Source: DAOUTY01 sp964453665
GTDB lineage: Bacteria; Chloroflexota; Dehalococcoidia; SZUA-161
Length of the DNA stretch: 12,731 nt
NCBI GenBank assembly: GCA_964453665.1
Contig: CAYVQT010000077.1
Span: 1-12,731 of the forward strand
Reading direction: 5' to 3'
Part shown: positions 1-6,792 of the stretch, piece by piece
Position numbering within the stretch: position 1 is the stretch's first letter
Layout of the letters: the number at the start of each line of letters is the position of its first letter
Notes under the pieces: model-generated
Databases searched by the model: none
Seen by the model: the letters and a program-made list of their open reading frames with translations, nothing else
Told to the model about the DNA's origin: nothing
Position numbers and translations under genes: made by a program

Positions 1-53
1 ACAGGGTGGCCGGTTTGCTCCGTGAAGGCGGCCGATTTGGTCCGAAATACGCA
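1..53. mobile_element. Terminal end of an IS21-family-like insertion sequence
   Basis: Two imperfect tandem copies of an 18-base motif lie 22 bases apart at 5-22 (GGTGGCCGGTTTGCTCCG) and 27-44 (GGCGGCCGATTTGGTCCG), with 3 mismatches. They are followed by AAATACGCA, so the element would end in CA at 53. Repeated short motifs inside the terminus and a terminal CA dinucleotide are known features of IS21-type (istA/istB) elements, and this GGCCG-TTTG-TCCG style resembles those I know. The adjoining AAA ATPase reading frame loses family similarity exactly here, which supports an insertion junction. No transposase lies in the window; the body of the element would be to the left. The family assignment is from motif recognition only. 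Confidence 0.6.
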
Positions 54-484
54 ATCACTGAACTTAGTACCTTTGCACAAAGAGTCTTTCCTGTGCCCGG
101 TGGGCCGTAGAAAAGGACTTTAGACTTTGGCCTTAAGCCATATGTTGCTAGAACATCATACTTTCTGAATTCTTCTATTAGTTGTTTTACATGTGTTTCT
201 GTATCTGCAGATAAGATGATATCTTCCCAGTCTAGGTAAAGTCTGTTAACATCGATCAATCTAAAGCCCTTTTCGTTGTCTCTAGGGATAGGTGGAATTT
301 GTTTAATACCATTTAATGTCGTTGAGATAAAATTTTCTTTCAAGATGTTTTCTAGTTGTTTTGCTAAAAGATGATGCCTTTTCTTCTTTTCGTCTTCAAT
401 AGTATCTAAAGCGATTCTTTGAAAAGAATCACTATCTCCCTTGGCAAAAGCCCTAAAAAGATTGATTATTTTTTCTGAATCCAT
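54..484 (-). pseudogene. AAA-family ATPase, N-terminal part, cut by the insertion sequence
   Basis: Translation from ATG at 484 gives MDSEKIINLFRAFAKGDSDS and continues open to the window edge. Residues 1-50 form a charged helical segment, and a Walker A motif GPPGTGKT sits at residues 127-134 (bases 106-83). After KVLSS the frame enters the insertion-sequence end and becomes unrelated sequence, so the Walker B, sensor and arginine-finger parts are missing here. The N-terminal layout (a helical region ending HHLLAKQLENIL, then a single AAA module) resembles stand-alone AAA ATPases that often pair with subtilisin-like proteases, including the IetA component of the IetAS phage-defence pair. That link is an inference, and no partner gene is visible. 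The gene is clearly more AT-rich than the genes to its right, which suggests foreign origin. No ribosome binding site is evident before the ATG, so the start is uncertain. Confidence 0.75.
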
Positions 485-520
485 ATTATTAAGTAATGGC
501 GTTTAATTATTCGTTTATAT

Positions 521-549
521 TTGACAAGATTCTAACATAGACATGTAAT
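521..549 (+). promoter_or_regulatory. Sigma70-type promoter of the oxidoreductase operon
   Basis: A perfect -35 box TTGACA (521-526) is followed after 17 bases by TGTAAT (544-549), a 5/6 match to the -10 consensus. Transcription would begin near 556-557, just upstream of the ribosome binding site at 563-568. The divergent AAA ATPase gene begins at 484 on the other strand. Confidence 0.65.
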
Positions 550-562
550 AAAATCATGTCCC

Positions 563-568
563 AAGGAG
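563..568 (+). promoter_or_regulatory. Ribosome binding site that decides the oxidoreductase start
   Basis: AAGGAG lies 5 bases before ATG at 574. An in-frame ATG at 556 also exists, but it would fall at or before the predicted transcription start and would have no leader or binding site. The start at 574 is therefore preferred. Confidence 0.7.
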
Positions 569-573
569 AATCT

Positions 574-2298
574 ATGGTAATAGAGAACAGGAGAAGCAGT
601 ATAACAATTGGAATCGCCGGCGCCGGCGGCGATGGAGTAGTGGTGCTGGGCAGCTTTCTACAAAGGCTCGCTGCCTCCCAGGGCTACTACAGCCAGATGC
701 CCAGGTACTACGGGGCCCAGATCAGGGGCGGGGGTTCAGCCGTAAAGCTGTGTCTTGATGCTGAATCTCTCTCCATGCCGAAAGACAGTGTGGATGTTCT
801 GGCATGTTTTTCCTGGGAAAAATATCTGGAACTCGAACGAGAACTGGCGCTAAGAGGGGACACACTCGTCATTTACGAAAATGAGCCCCGGGGAGGTATC
901 CATCTGCCGGAGAAATCCTTCAGGGTTGATTTCTCCAGAAAAAGTCGGGAGGTAACCGGAGCGCTTTTAAACAAAAATATCGTAGCATTGGGAGTACTGG
1001 AGAAAATACTGGCCCTGCCTGGAGACGGAATAAAGGAAGCTATAGAGACGGATGATGGACTGAAACTGTTGAGAAAGAACCTAAAGGCTCTTGAAGCGGG
1101 AGAGCGCCTGTTTTCCGAGCTAGCGCTGCCCGGGTTAAGATTATCCCCGGCACAGGATGCTTCGGCCAAGCTAGTCCTTCATGGCAATGCCGCTGTGGCT
1201 CAAGCAGCAATACGTGTCGGGTGCGGAGCATTCTTCGGTTACCCCATCACACCCGCAGCAGAAATTATGCAGGAAATGCATAAGGAGTTTGCCCTGGATG
1301 AAAAACCCTACCTCCAGTCGGAGGACGAAATCGCTTCGGCGGGAATGGTCATCGGGGCTTCACTGGCCGGAGTGAAGTCGATGACCAGCACCAGCGGCCC
1401 GGGCCTGGACCTCATGACCGAGATGATTGGCCTGGCATCAGCGGCTGAGATTCCGATGGTTATTATCGACGTACAGCGCTGCGGGCCCTCTACCGGCATA
1501 CCGTCCAAGTCAGAACAATCAGACCTGAATCATGCGATCTACGGCGGTCACGGCGATGCTCCCAGAGTAGTCCTGGCTCCCTTCGACGTAGAAGGCTGTT
1601 ACCGCCTGGTTATAGAGAGTTTCAGTATATCTCAATACTTCCAGATCCCGGTTATCTTACTTTCCGACCAGTGGCTCGGGCAGACCTTTGTGGCTATCAA
1701 CGATGAGTTCATGAGGAAGGATTATCCTATTCACGAGATTAAAATGCCTGCCATAGAAGATAACGGAGGCTATCTCCGCTACCGGTTGACTGAGGACTTC
1801 ATTTCGCCAATGTCAAACGCTGGTGACGAAGGTCTAACATATCGCACCACGGGCCTTACCCACACAGAGAAGGGAACGCCAGCTTTTGATTTCGATACTC
1901 ATCAACGGATGCACGAGAAAAGGTGGAAAAAGCTTACACCGCTTTGCCGGAGGGACGACCTGGTAAAGGTTTTTGGGGATGAGGAATCCGACAGCGGGAT
2001 AATCACATGGGGTTCCTCCGCTCAGGTTGTTCTGAAAACAGTCAGAGAATTGGGGTTACAGGACGCGGTTAAAGTTTGCGTTCCTGAATTGATATACCCC
2101 TTTCCGCTGCAGGTCGAGAGGTTCCTGGGATCAATCAAGAAACTGCTGGTCGTGGAGATGAATTATTCAGGCCAGTTTCATCGCTATCTCCGATCACAGG
2201 CAGACCTGCCTGAAAAAACTGAGGTTTACGCCAGGCCCGGCGGTCAGCCCTTTAGCGGACAAGAGTTGACCGGCCCCATAACGGAGATAGCAAGATGA
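574..2298 (+). CDS. 2-oxoacid:ferredoxin oxidoreductase, fused gamma-alpha subunit
   Basis: This is the catalytic-core partner of a thiamine-diphosphate enzyme that oxidatively decarboxylates a 2-oxoacid to an acyl-CoA and passes electrons to ferredoxin (or runs in reverse). Numbering from ATG 574 (574 aa), residues about 10-185 are the gamma domain, with GIAGAGGDGVV near 13-23 and a YYGAQIRGGG segment at 45-54. Residues from about 200 are the alpha domain, with YPITPA at 223-228, TSTSGPGLDLM at 271-281 and QRCGPSTG at 301-308. A C-terminal domain follows from about residue 480. The gamma-alpha fusion and QR-GPSTG motif are typical of KorA-like proteins (2-oxoglutarate class), but related enzymes act on other 2-oxoacids, so the substrate is not fixed. 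The TGA stop overlaps the beta-subunit ATG. An upstream ATG at 556 would add six residues. Confidence 0.9.
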   Translation: MVIENRRSSITIGIAGAGGDGVVVLGSFLQRLAASQGYYSQMPRYYGAQIRGGGSAVKLCLDAESLSMPKDSVDVLACFSWEKYLELERELALRGDTLVIYENEPRGGIHLPEKSFRVDFSRKSREVTGALLNKNIVALGVLEKILALPGDGIKEAIETDDGLKLLRKNLKALEAGERLFSELALPGLRLSPAQDASAKLVLHGNAAVAQAAIRVGCGAFFGYPITPAAEIMQEMHKEFALDEKPYLQSEDEIASAGMVIGASLAGVKSMTSTSGPGLDLMTEMIGLASAAEIPMVIIDVQRCGPSTGIPSKSEQSDLNHAIYGGHGDAPRVVLAPFDVEGCYRLVIESFSISQYFQIPVILLSDQWLGQTFVAINDEFMRKDYPIHEIKMPAIEDNGGYLRYRLTEDFISPMSNAGDEGLTYRTTGLTHTEKGTPAFDFDTHQRMHEKRWKKLTPLCRRDDLVKVFGDEESDSGIITWGSSAQVVLKTVRELGLQDAVKVCVPELIYPFPLQVERFLGSIKKLLVVEMNYSGQFHRYLRSQADLPEKTEVYARPGGQPFSGQELTGPITEIAR

Positions 2299-3122
2299 CG
2301 CAAACTGCTGATTACAAGACAGGCGTGAAGCCAATCTGGTGCGCGGGCTGCGGGAATTACGGCCTGCTCAGTGCCCTCACCAGAAGAGCGCTGCCCAATC
2401 TCGGGATACCCAACCACCGCACTTTTATCGTTTCTGGCATCGGTTGTTCGTCGAGGATCCCTGCCTATATAGACACCTACGGGCTCAATAGCATCCACGG
2501 CCGTGCGGTGGCCATAGCTCAGGGGACGAAACTGGCCAGGCCCGAACTGACGGTAATCGCCATTGGCGGTGACGGTGATTTCTTCAGCATCGGGGCGGGG
2601 CACCTGCCCCATGCAGTGCGTCGAAATATCGATATAACCTGTATAATGGTGAATAACTTTGTGTACGCTCTAACCAAGGGTCAGGTAAGCCCGACCACCC
2701 CGCACCTGCAACGGGGTGAGGGGCCATTTCTTTCCCAGGAATTCTACCCGCCGGTTGACCCGCTGCTGGACATGATCAGCTACAGCCTGTCAACGGGATC
2801 GAGTTTTATCGCCCAGGGTATCGCCACCGATGTCCCGCATCTCGCCTGGCTCATAGAGGAAGGAATCAAGCACAGAGGGTTTTCCTTTATCAGTGTGCTG
2901 ACGCCCTGTGCCACCTTCAGTCCTCCCGAGTTGTTCAATATCATAAAGGAGAAGGCCGTCTACCTGAGGGAAGGGGAGCCGATTGAGCTGCCGGATTTAT
3001 CACGGGAAGGAGCCCGTCTTCATGATCCGGGCGACATCGGCATGGCCCTGAGGCTGGCCCAGATCTCCCTGTTGGAAGAACCGTTCATGGGCATATTCTT
3101 CCGGGGGAAAGAGGAGGGTTAG
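2295..3122 (+). CDS. 2-oxoacid:ferredoxin oxidoreductase, beta subunit
   Basis: This is the thiamine-diphosphate and iron-sulfur subunit that pairs with the preceding fused subunit; the four-base ATGA overlap indicates translational coupling. Near the N terminus IWCAGCGNYG supplies C16 and C19, GIGC supplies C51, and a later TPCATF supplies a fourth cysteine. This is the usual set binding one [4Fe-4S] cluster in KorB/PorB-type beta subunits. GGDGDFFSIG (GDGD at 92-95) is the thiamine-diphosphate/magnesium motif, and VNNFVYALTKGQVSPTT is the conserved segment after it. The length of 275 aa is normal for the family. No separate delta (ferredoxin-like) subunit follows, as is common for two-subunit KorAB enzymes. 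The gene ends in TAG at 3122 and faces a convergent operon. Confidence 0.9.
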   Translation: MTQTADYKTGVKPIWCAGCGNYGLLSALTRRALPNLGIPNHRTFIVSGIGCSSRIPAYIDTYGLNSIHGRAVAIAQGTKLARPELTVIAIGGDGDFFSIGAGHLPHAVRRNIDITCIMVNNFVYALTKGQVSPTTPHLQRGEGPFLSQEFYPPVDPLLDMISYSLSTGSSFIAQGIATDVPHLAWLIEEGIKHRGFSFISVLTPCATFSPPELFNIIKEKAVYLREGEPIELPDLSREGARLHDPGDIGMALRLAQISLLEEPFMGIFFRGKEEG

Positions 3123-3224
3123 AGAGCTGTAGCGTGGGTACAATGAAGTGAAGCCCACCACGTACTCGATATCATCCCAATTGAAGGCCTTTTCCCAGTT
3201 ATTGCTTTGAAAATAGGATCTAAA

Positions 3225-3283
3225 CCGTTCGCCCTGAGCCTGTCGAAGGGCAGTTCATGGTTCGACAAGCTCACCACGAACGG
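3225..3283. repeat. Dispersed-type inverted repeat, 23-base arms
   Basis: The left arm is 3225-3247 and the right arm 3261-3283. After reverse-complementing, 19 of 23 positions agree, and the loop is 13 bases. The core reads TTCGACAAGCTCA with flanking CGAACGG ends. I recognise this as a motif that recurs in intergenic regions of various bacterial genomes, often as a hairpin between genes. That is recollection and has not been checked here. Confidence 0.7.
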
Positions 3284-3330
3284 CGTCTTGACTCTCGGCT
3301 GTTCTGAAAGATATCCTCATTCTTCGTGGT

Positions 3331-3346
3331 GCTGATTGCAATCAGC
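3331..3346. repeat. Perfect 16-base palindrome
   Basis: GCTGATTGCAATCAGC is its own reverse complement with no loop. It lies three bases before the hairpin at 3350-3377 and may be part of the same repeat unit. Confidence 0.7.
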
Positions 3347-3349
3347 ATA

Positions 3350-3377
3350 ATGGATTCCTGCAAAAGCAGGAATCCAT
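3350..3377. repeat. Perfect hairpin, 12-base arms and 4-base loop
   Basis: ATGGATTCCTGC (3350-3361), loop AAAA (3362-3365) and GCAGGAATCCAT (3366-3377) form a perfect stem-loop on either strand. There is no adjacent T-run, so a rho-independent terminator is not clearly supported; a dispersed hairpin repeat is the simpler reading. Confidence 0.75.
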
Positions 3378-3450
3378 CAGCGTACCATTTAATGGGTTTC
3401 GTTGCCACTTCACCCACCATTGTCTTAATGGCCTGCTCCCTCGCCATATG

Positions 3451-3480
3451 GATAGGCTGCCCGACGTCGGGCAGCCTATC
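3451..3480. repeat. Perfect 30-base palindrome
   Basis: GATAGGCTGCCCGAC (3451-3465) is followed directly by its exact reverse complement (3466-3480). A perfect zero-loop palindrome of this length is very unlikely by chance. It may be a repeat unit, a cruciform-forming site, or a bidirectional transcription stop between the convergent operons. Confidence 0.8.
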
Positions 3481-3634
3481 AAGCACAAGCGGGTGGATTG
3501 GGGCCCACCAAGCCACCAATTTTCATATTTCCTGCCCTATTACACAAAAAGATCTGTTGTACAGGTGTAACGAAATAGGACCCAACAATCATTCCACACA
3601 CCCGGATTGAGCGGTAAAAGCACTCTTAGCCTTC

Positions 3635-4483
3635 TCACACGGTTATCTGCATGCCGTCATAGGCGAAGCGGACAGCCCTGTCCTTCGATTCCAGGGCGTG
3701 GTAATCATCATAGCTGCGGTTCCAGTACTCCTCCAGGTGAACGAAAAGGACCTTTTCGGCCTGGATGCGCGCCGCCAGGGCCAGGGTCTGCTCGTAGGTA
3801 TAAAGGGTTTTCCTGGAGATATGGTCAGGCGGGTACCTGAAGCCGTGTTTCAGCCTCTCTTCGAATATCCCCGGCTGGATGATAAGCAGATCTGCTTTTT
3901 GAACCTCGTCCCGATGTTCCGGAAAGGGCTTGATATCGCAGGGAGCGTAGACCGCCCTGCGCCCGGCCTTCTCAAAAACATACACAAATGAAATCTGGCA
4001 GCCCCGGTCAACGGGAATAGCCGCGAGCCGAACGCCTCCGACCTCGACGCTATCCTTGAAAGTATCCAGCCTTACGAAGCCGCTCTCCCGATAGAAATCA
4101 AGCAGGGGGCCGTACTGGGAGCAGACCTGTCGCAATGGCTCCACCAGTTGTTCCGGCAGGAGCAGACAGACCTGCTTCTCCGGATAGGCACGCCATGTAC
4201 GAAAATCCAGCGCTATCTGCTCTACCACCCGGAATCCTTCCATATGATCAGGGTCCAGATGGGTAAAGGTCAGGTAATCGACACGGCGGACGCGCGAGCG
4301 GTTCAGCATGTCTATAATCTCCGCCGGCGTGTCAAACAAGAGGTTAATGTCGTGAAGGAACGCGGAGGGGCCTGCCCTGGCATAAGGAATGCCCTTCTCC
4401 CTGGCTTCCCGGCAGACAGAGCAGAAGCAGAGGGGTTTTGGGATGACCATGCATCCGCCGGAGCCCAGGATTGTCCATTTCAT
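3635..4483 (-). CDS. MBL-fold metallohydrolase, PhnP-like, with altered metal motif
   Basis: The protein is 282 aa with a beta-lactamase-fold N terminus, ILGSGG (5-10). A cysteine cluster C19-x-C21-x2-C24 in PLCFCSVC recalls the extra zinc loop of PhnP-like phosphodiesterases. The canonical HxHxDH is changed to H75-L-D77-P-D79-H80, so the second histidine is aspartate. The next usual histidine is not evident in the IPVDRGCQISF segment (156-166), while D183 (APCD) and H249 (FVHLEEYW) look like the remaining ligands. A hydrolase acting on a phosphodiester or similar bond is likely, but the substrate is unknown. It is the last gene of the minus-strand run, 97 bases after the asparagine-synthetase-like gene, so membership of the same transcript is possible but not certain. 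The start at ATG 4483 has only a weak upstream AGGTG. Confidence 0.8.
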   Translation of the reverse strand: MKWTILGSGGCMVIPKPLCFCSVCREAREKGIPYARAGPSAFLHDINLLFDTPAEIIDMLNRSRVRRVDYLTFTHLDPDHMEGFRVVEQIALDFRTWRAYPEKQVCLLLPEQLVEPLRQVCSQYGPLLDFYRESGFVRLDTFKDSVEVGGVRLAAIPVDRGCQISFVYVFEKAGRRAVYAPCDIKPFPEHRDEVQKADLLIIQPGIFEERLKHGFRYPPDHISRKTLYTYEQTLALAARIQAEKVLFVHLEEYWNRSYDDYHALESKDRAVRFAYDGMQITV

Positions 4484-4580
4484 GAAGGCGACACCTGAAA
4501 GTGAAAATTTAAAGGTATAGAAGTCAGAATTGCCTGGCCTTGCCCCGGGCAGTTATCACAGAGCTGCCAACAGACTCAGG

Positions 4581-6062
4581 TTACGAACCGGCCTTCCGCA
4601 GAAAGAAATCCGGCCTCATAGGATCCCACCTGCCCACCAGCCGATCGAACACGGGGTCCGGCAACGTCTTCTTGAATATCCGGTAGTAATACAGCTCCTC
4701 TACGGAAGACATATAGGGGTTGCCATCCACCTTGTTGAACTCCGCCAGTTCACTCTCAGATATTTGCTTCTCCGCTTGCTCGCGCATGATATACGCCACC
4801 CCTGAACCCTGAGCGAAGAACCTCTTCGTCTGGTATATAATGTGCTCGGGCAGACACCCCTCGAAGGCCTGACGCACGACCCATTTCCCGATCTGCTCCT
4901 CGCCATGAATCCTGTACTGAAGAGGAATCTTCATGCTGAAATCCATCACTTTGGCATCGAGGAACGGGGTGCGGCTTTCGTAGGAATTCGCGGCGTTCAG
5001 CCTATCAAGCCTCTGCAGCGCCGTATTGTGCGCAACATTGATTAGATTGTCTACGATGTTAGCTACCTCTTCGGGATTCCGCCCCTGCCTGAACTGACCA
5101 TCGTACCCGCCGAAGAACTCGTCCGCCCCTTCCCCAGTGAGCACACATCTCGTATGCGGGCTGACGAAACGTCCTGCGAGGAAGTTCGCGATTGCCCCGT
5201 GCACACAGCTTTCCTCATACATTTCCTGATGGTGGATAGCCAGGGGCAATATCTCGTTTATCTCCTCCTCGCCGAACATCAGAATGTGATGTTTGACGCC
5301 GAGATAAGCAGTTACATCTTTTGCCAGGGGAAGGTCCTGCCCCTCCTCCATGCTCACTGTGAAACACTCAATCTTAGGATTTATCTGATAAGCCATGTAT
5401 GTTATCAGGCTGCTGTCCAGGCCCCCACTGAGGAGGATTCCCCCAACTGCGTTGTCCTTCATTCGTTTCTCAGTAGCCTCCTGCAGCAACTGACGTACGA
5501 TCTTCTTGGCCTGCTCATAGCTTTCAAACTCCGGTGTCTCGACAGCCTCGGAGCCAAACCTCTGGAACCCCAGCTCCCGGGAATAAACATAACCAGGGGG
5601 GAACTCTTTAACATCGTCGGCTATACCTACCAGGGCTTTTGCCTCAGAGGCAAAGCAAAGATTTCCATCACTGTGTCCATAGTAGAGCGGTTTTATGCCT
5701 GCCCAGTCTCGGGCCAGTATCATCTTACCTCCGTCAGATACAGCGCAGGCGAAGTCACCGTCCAACTTCCTGGCAAACCGGTCACCATACTTGTCATAGA
5801 ACTGCAGCACGGCCTCTGCATCTGTCATACCCTGTTTTTCCGAATTATATATGCGTCCGTCGAGTACAACAGACCTCTTACCATCAGATACACGATGTGA
5901 GCCGTCCTTGCAGTCCGCCCCCATGTTAAGCTCATTGCATCCCAGGTTTACCCCTTGCTTCTGATCAACCCAGGTCTCGTCCGGGCCTCTATGCTTAATC
6001 CTCTCAAGCATGCGTTCCAGCTTACCATCATCCGTGCCTTGAACTCCTGCAATTCCTGCCAC
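4581..6062 (-). CDS. Asparagine-synthetase-like amidoligase lacking the glutaminase cysteine
   Basis: The protein is 493 aa with the two-domain AsnB layout. Residues 1 to about 190 form the Ntn-amidotransferase fold (HRGPD 24-28, LDGRIYN 67-73, TDAEAVL 80-86). The rest is the ATP-dependent synthetase domain, with the PP-loop SGGLDSS at 212-218 and GEGADEFFGGY at 310-320. The start is GTG at 6062, preceded by AAAAGGAGAA with good spacing, and the protein begins M-A-G-I-A-G. Active enzymes begin M-C-G/S-I, so the nucleophile Cys2 is Ala, and the N of the usual NGEIYN is D. Glutamine hydrolysis is therefore probably lost, while ATP/PPi residues look intact. Ammonia or another amine could be the nucleophile, as in AsnB-fold enzymes such as beta-lactam synthetase that also lack Cys. 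It lies 38 bases after the corrinoid gene, probably in the same operon. It ends in TAA. Confidence 0.88.
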   Translation of the reverse strand: MAGIAGVQGTDDGKLERMLERIKHRGPDETWVDQKQGVNLGCNELNMGADCKDGSHRVSDGKRSVVLDGRIYNSEKQGMTDAEAVLQFYDKYGDRFARKLDGDFACAVSDGGKMILARDWAGIKPLYYGHSDGNLCFASEAKALVGIADDVKEFPPGYVYSRELGFQRFGSEAVETPEFESYEQAKKIVRQLLQEATEKRMKDNAVGGILLSGGLDSSLITYMAYQINPKIECFTVSMEEGQDLPLAKDVTAYLGVKHHILMFGEEEINEILPLAIHHQEMYEESCVHGAIANFLAGRFVSPHTRCVLTGEGADEFFGGYDGQFRQGRNPEEVANIVDNLINVAHNTALQRLDRLNAANSYESRTPFLDAKVMDFSMKIPLQYRIHGEEQIGKWVVRQAFEGCLPEHIIYQTKRFFAQGSGVAYIMREQAEKQISESELAEFNKVDGNPYMSSVEELYYYRIFKKTLPDPVFDRLVGRWDPMRPDFFLRKAGS

Positions 6063-6100
6063 AACTATTCTCCTTTTCCAAAAACATCTATAAATTCAGC

Positions 6101-6790
6101 CTATGCCTTTGCTTCCTGGAAAGCATCCAGTACCCTGACTGCGTCGAATCCATCAACGCAATAGGCATCAGCTCCTATCTCCCTGGCATACTCCTCGGAC
6201 ACTGCCGCCCCCCCGATGAGGATCTTCACCTTATCCCGGAGGCTGTTCTCTTCGAGAGCTTTTATCACCTCTCCCATGACAACCATTGTAGTAGTCAATA
6301 AGGCGGAAAGACCCAGATAATCAGGGTGCCCTCCATTGACGTATTCAACAATCTTCTCGGTGGGCACATCCGTACCCAGGTCCTCGACCTCATATCCCGC
6401 TCCTTTGAGCAGGATGGCAACGATATTCTTTCCGATATCGTGGATATCCCCCTTCACCGTGGCTATGGCGAACTTCCCCTTGGTTTCGGCGTTTGAGGCT
6501 TCAAGATACGGCTTTAAAACATCCATAGCCGCGCCAACCGCCTCAGCAGAGGCGAGCATATCCGGGATAAAGTACTCCTTAGTCGAGTATTTCTCCCCGA
6601 CAACCTGCATACCCGCGGTCAGCCCCTGCGTGATTATCACCTCGGTAGGTATATTCCGGTCCAGAGCCTCCTGCGTTAACTCCAGTACTCCGGGCATGCC
6701 GGTCATTTCCTCCTCTATCCCTTCATCATCCTTCGTCTTTCTCCCCTGTATAACATTCTCCTTAAGTGCGGCAATGACATCTTCACTCAT
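6101..6790 (-). CDS. Corrinoid (B12-binding) methyltransferase protein, MttC/MtbC-like
   Basis: The protein is 229 aa and is the methyl carrier of the cluster. Residues about 1-95 match the helical cap domain of MtbC/MttC/MtaC-type proteins, and residues about 105-229 form the Rossmann-like cobalamin-binding domain. The signature D115-x-H117-x2-G120 (GDIHDIGKN) provides the lower-axial histidine for cobalt. SALLTTTM and the IGGAAV glycine motif complete the B12 pocket. It starts at ATG 6790, two bases after the TAG of the MttB-like gene, with GGAGGG upstream inside that gene's end, so the two are translationally coupled. Because it is the only corrinoid protein in the window, it is the likely shared partner of both MttB-like proteins and the MtrH-like protein. 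It ends in TAG. Confidence 0.92.
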   Translation of the reverse strand: MSEDVIAALKENVIQGRKTKDDEGIEEEMTGMPGVLELTQEALDRNIPTEVIITQGLTAGMQVVGEKYSTKEYFIPDMLASAEAVGAAMDVLKPYLEASNAETKGKFAIATVKGDIHDIGKNIVAILLKGAGYEVEDLGTDVPTEKIVEYVNGGHPDYLGLSALLTTTMVVMGEVIKALEENSLRDKVKILIGGAAVSEEYAREIGADAYCVDGFDAVRVLDAFQEAKA

Positions 6791-6792
6791 TG

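Larger units (their letters stand above)
3123..3634. other. Convergent intergenic region rich in inverted repeats
   Basis: This stretch of about 510 bases separates the plus-strand oxidoreductase operon from the end of the minus-strand gene run. I see no convincing gene: open frames of 82 and 94 codons overlap here on opposite strands, without recognisable family signatures. It contains four distinct inverted repeats, annotated separately (3225-3283, 3331-3346, 3350-3377, 3451-3480). None is followed by an obvious T-run, so they look more like dispersed palindromic repeats than classical terminators, although they could still stop or stabilise the two converging transcripts. Confidence 0.7.

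Noticed and set aside
3271..3610. Open frames of 82 codons (minus) and 94 codons (plus) in the convergent intergenic region
   Set aside because: They overlap each other on opposite strands, run through the perfect palindromes, lack clear ribosome binding sites and show no recognisable domain.
4500..4580. Rho-independent terminator after the asparagine-synthetase-like gene
   Set aside because: Only a 5-base GGCAG/CTGCC pairing is found, with no following T-run on the transcribed strand.
5154..5900. Long 248-codon plus-strand frame
   Set aside because: It lies wholly antisense to the well-supported asparagine-synthetase-like gene and has no family-like sequence; it is a shadow frame.
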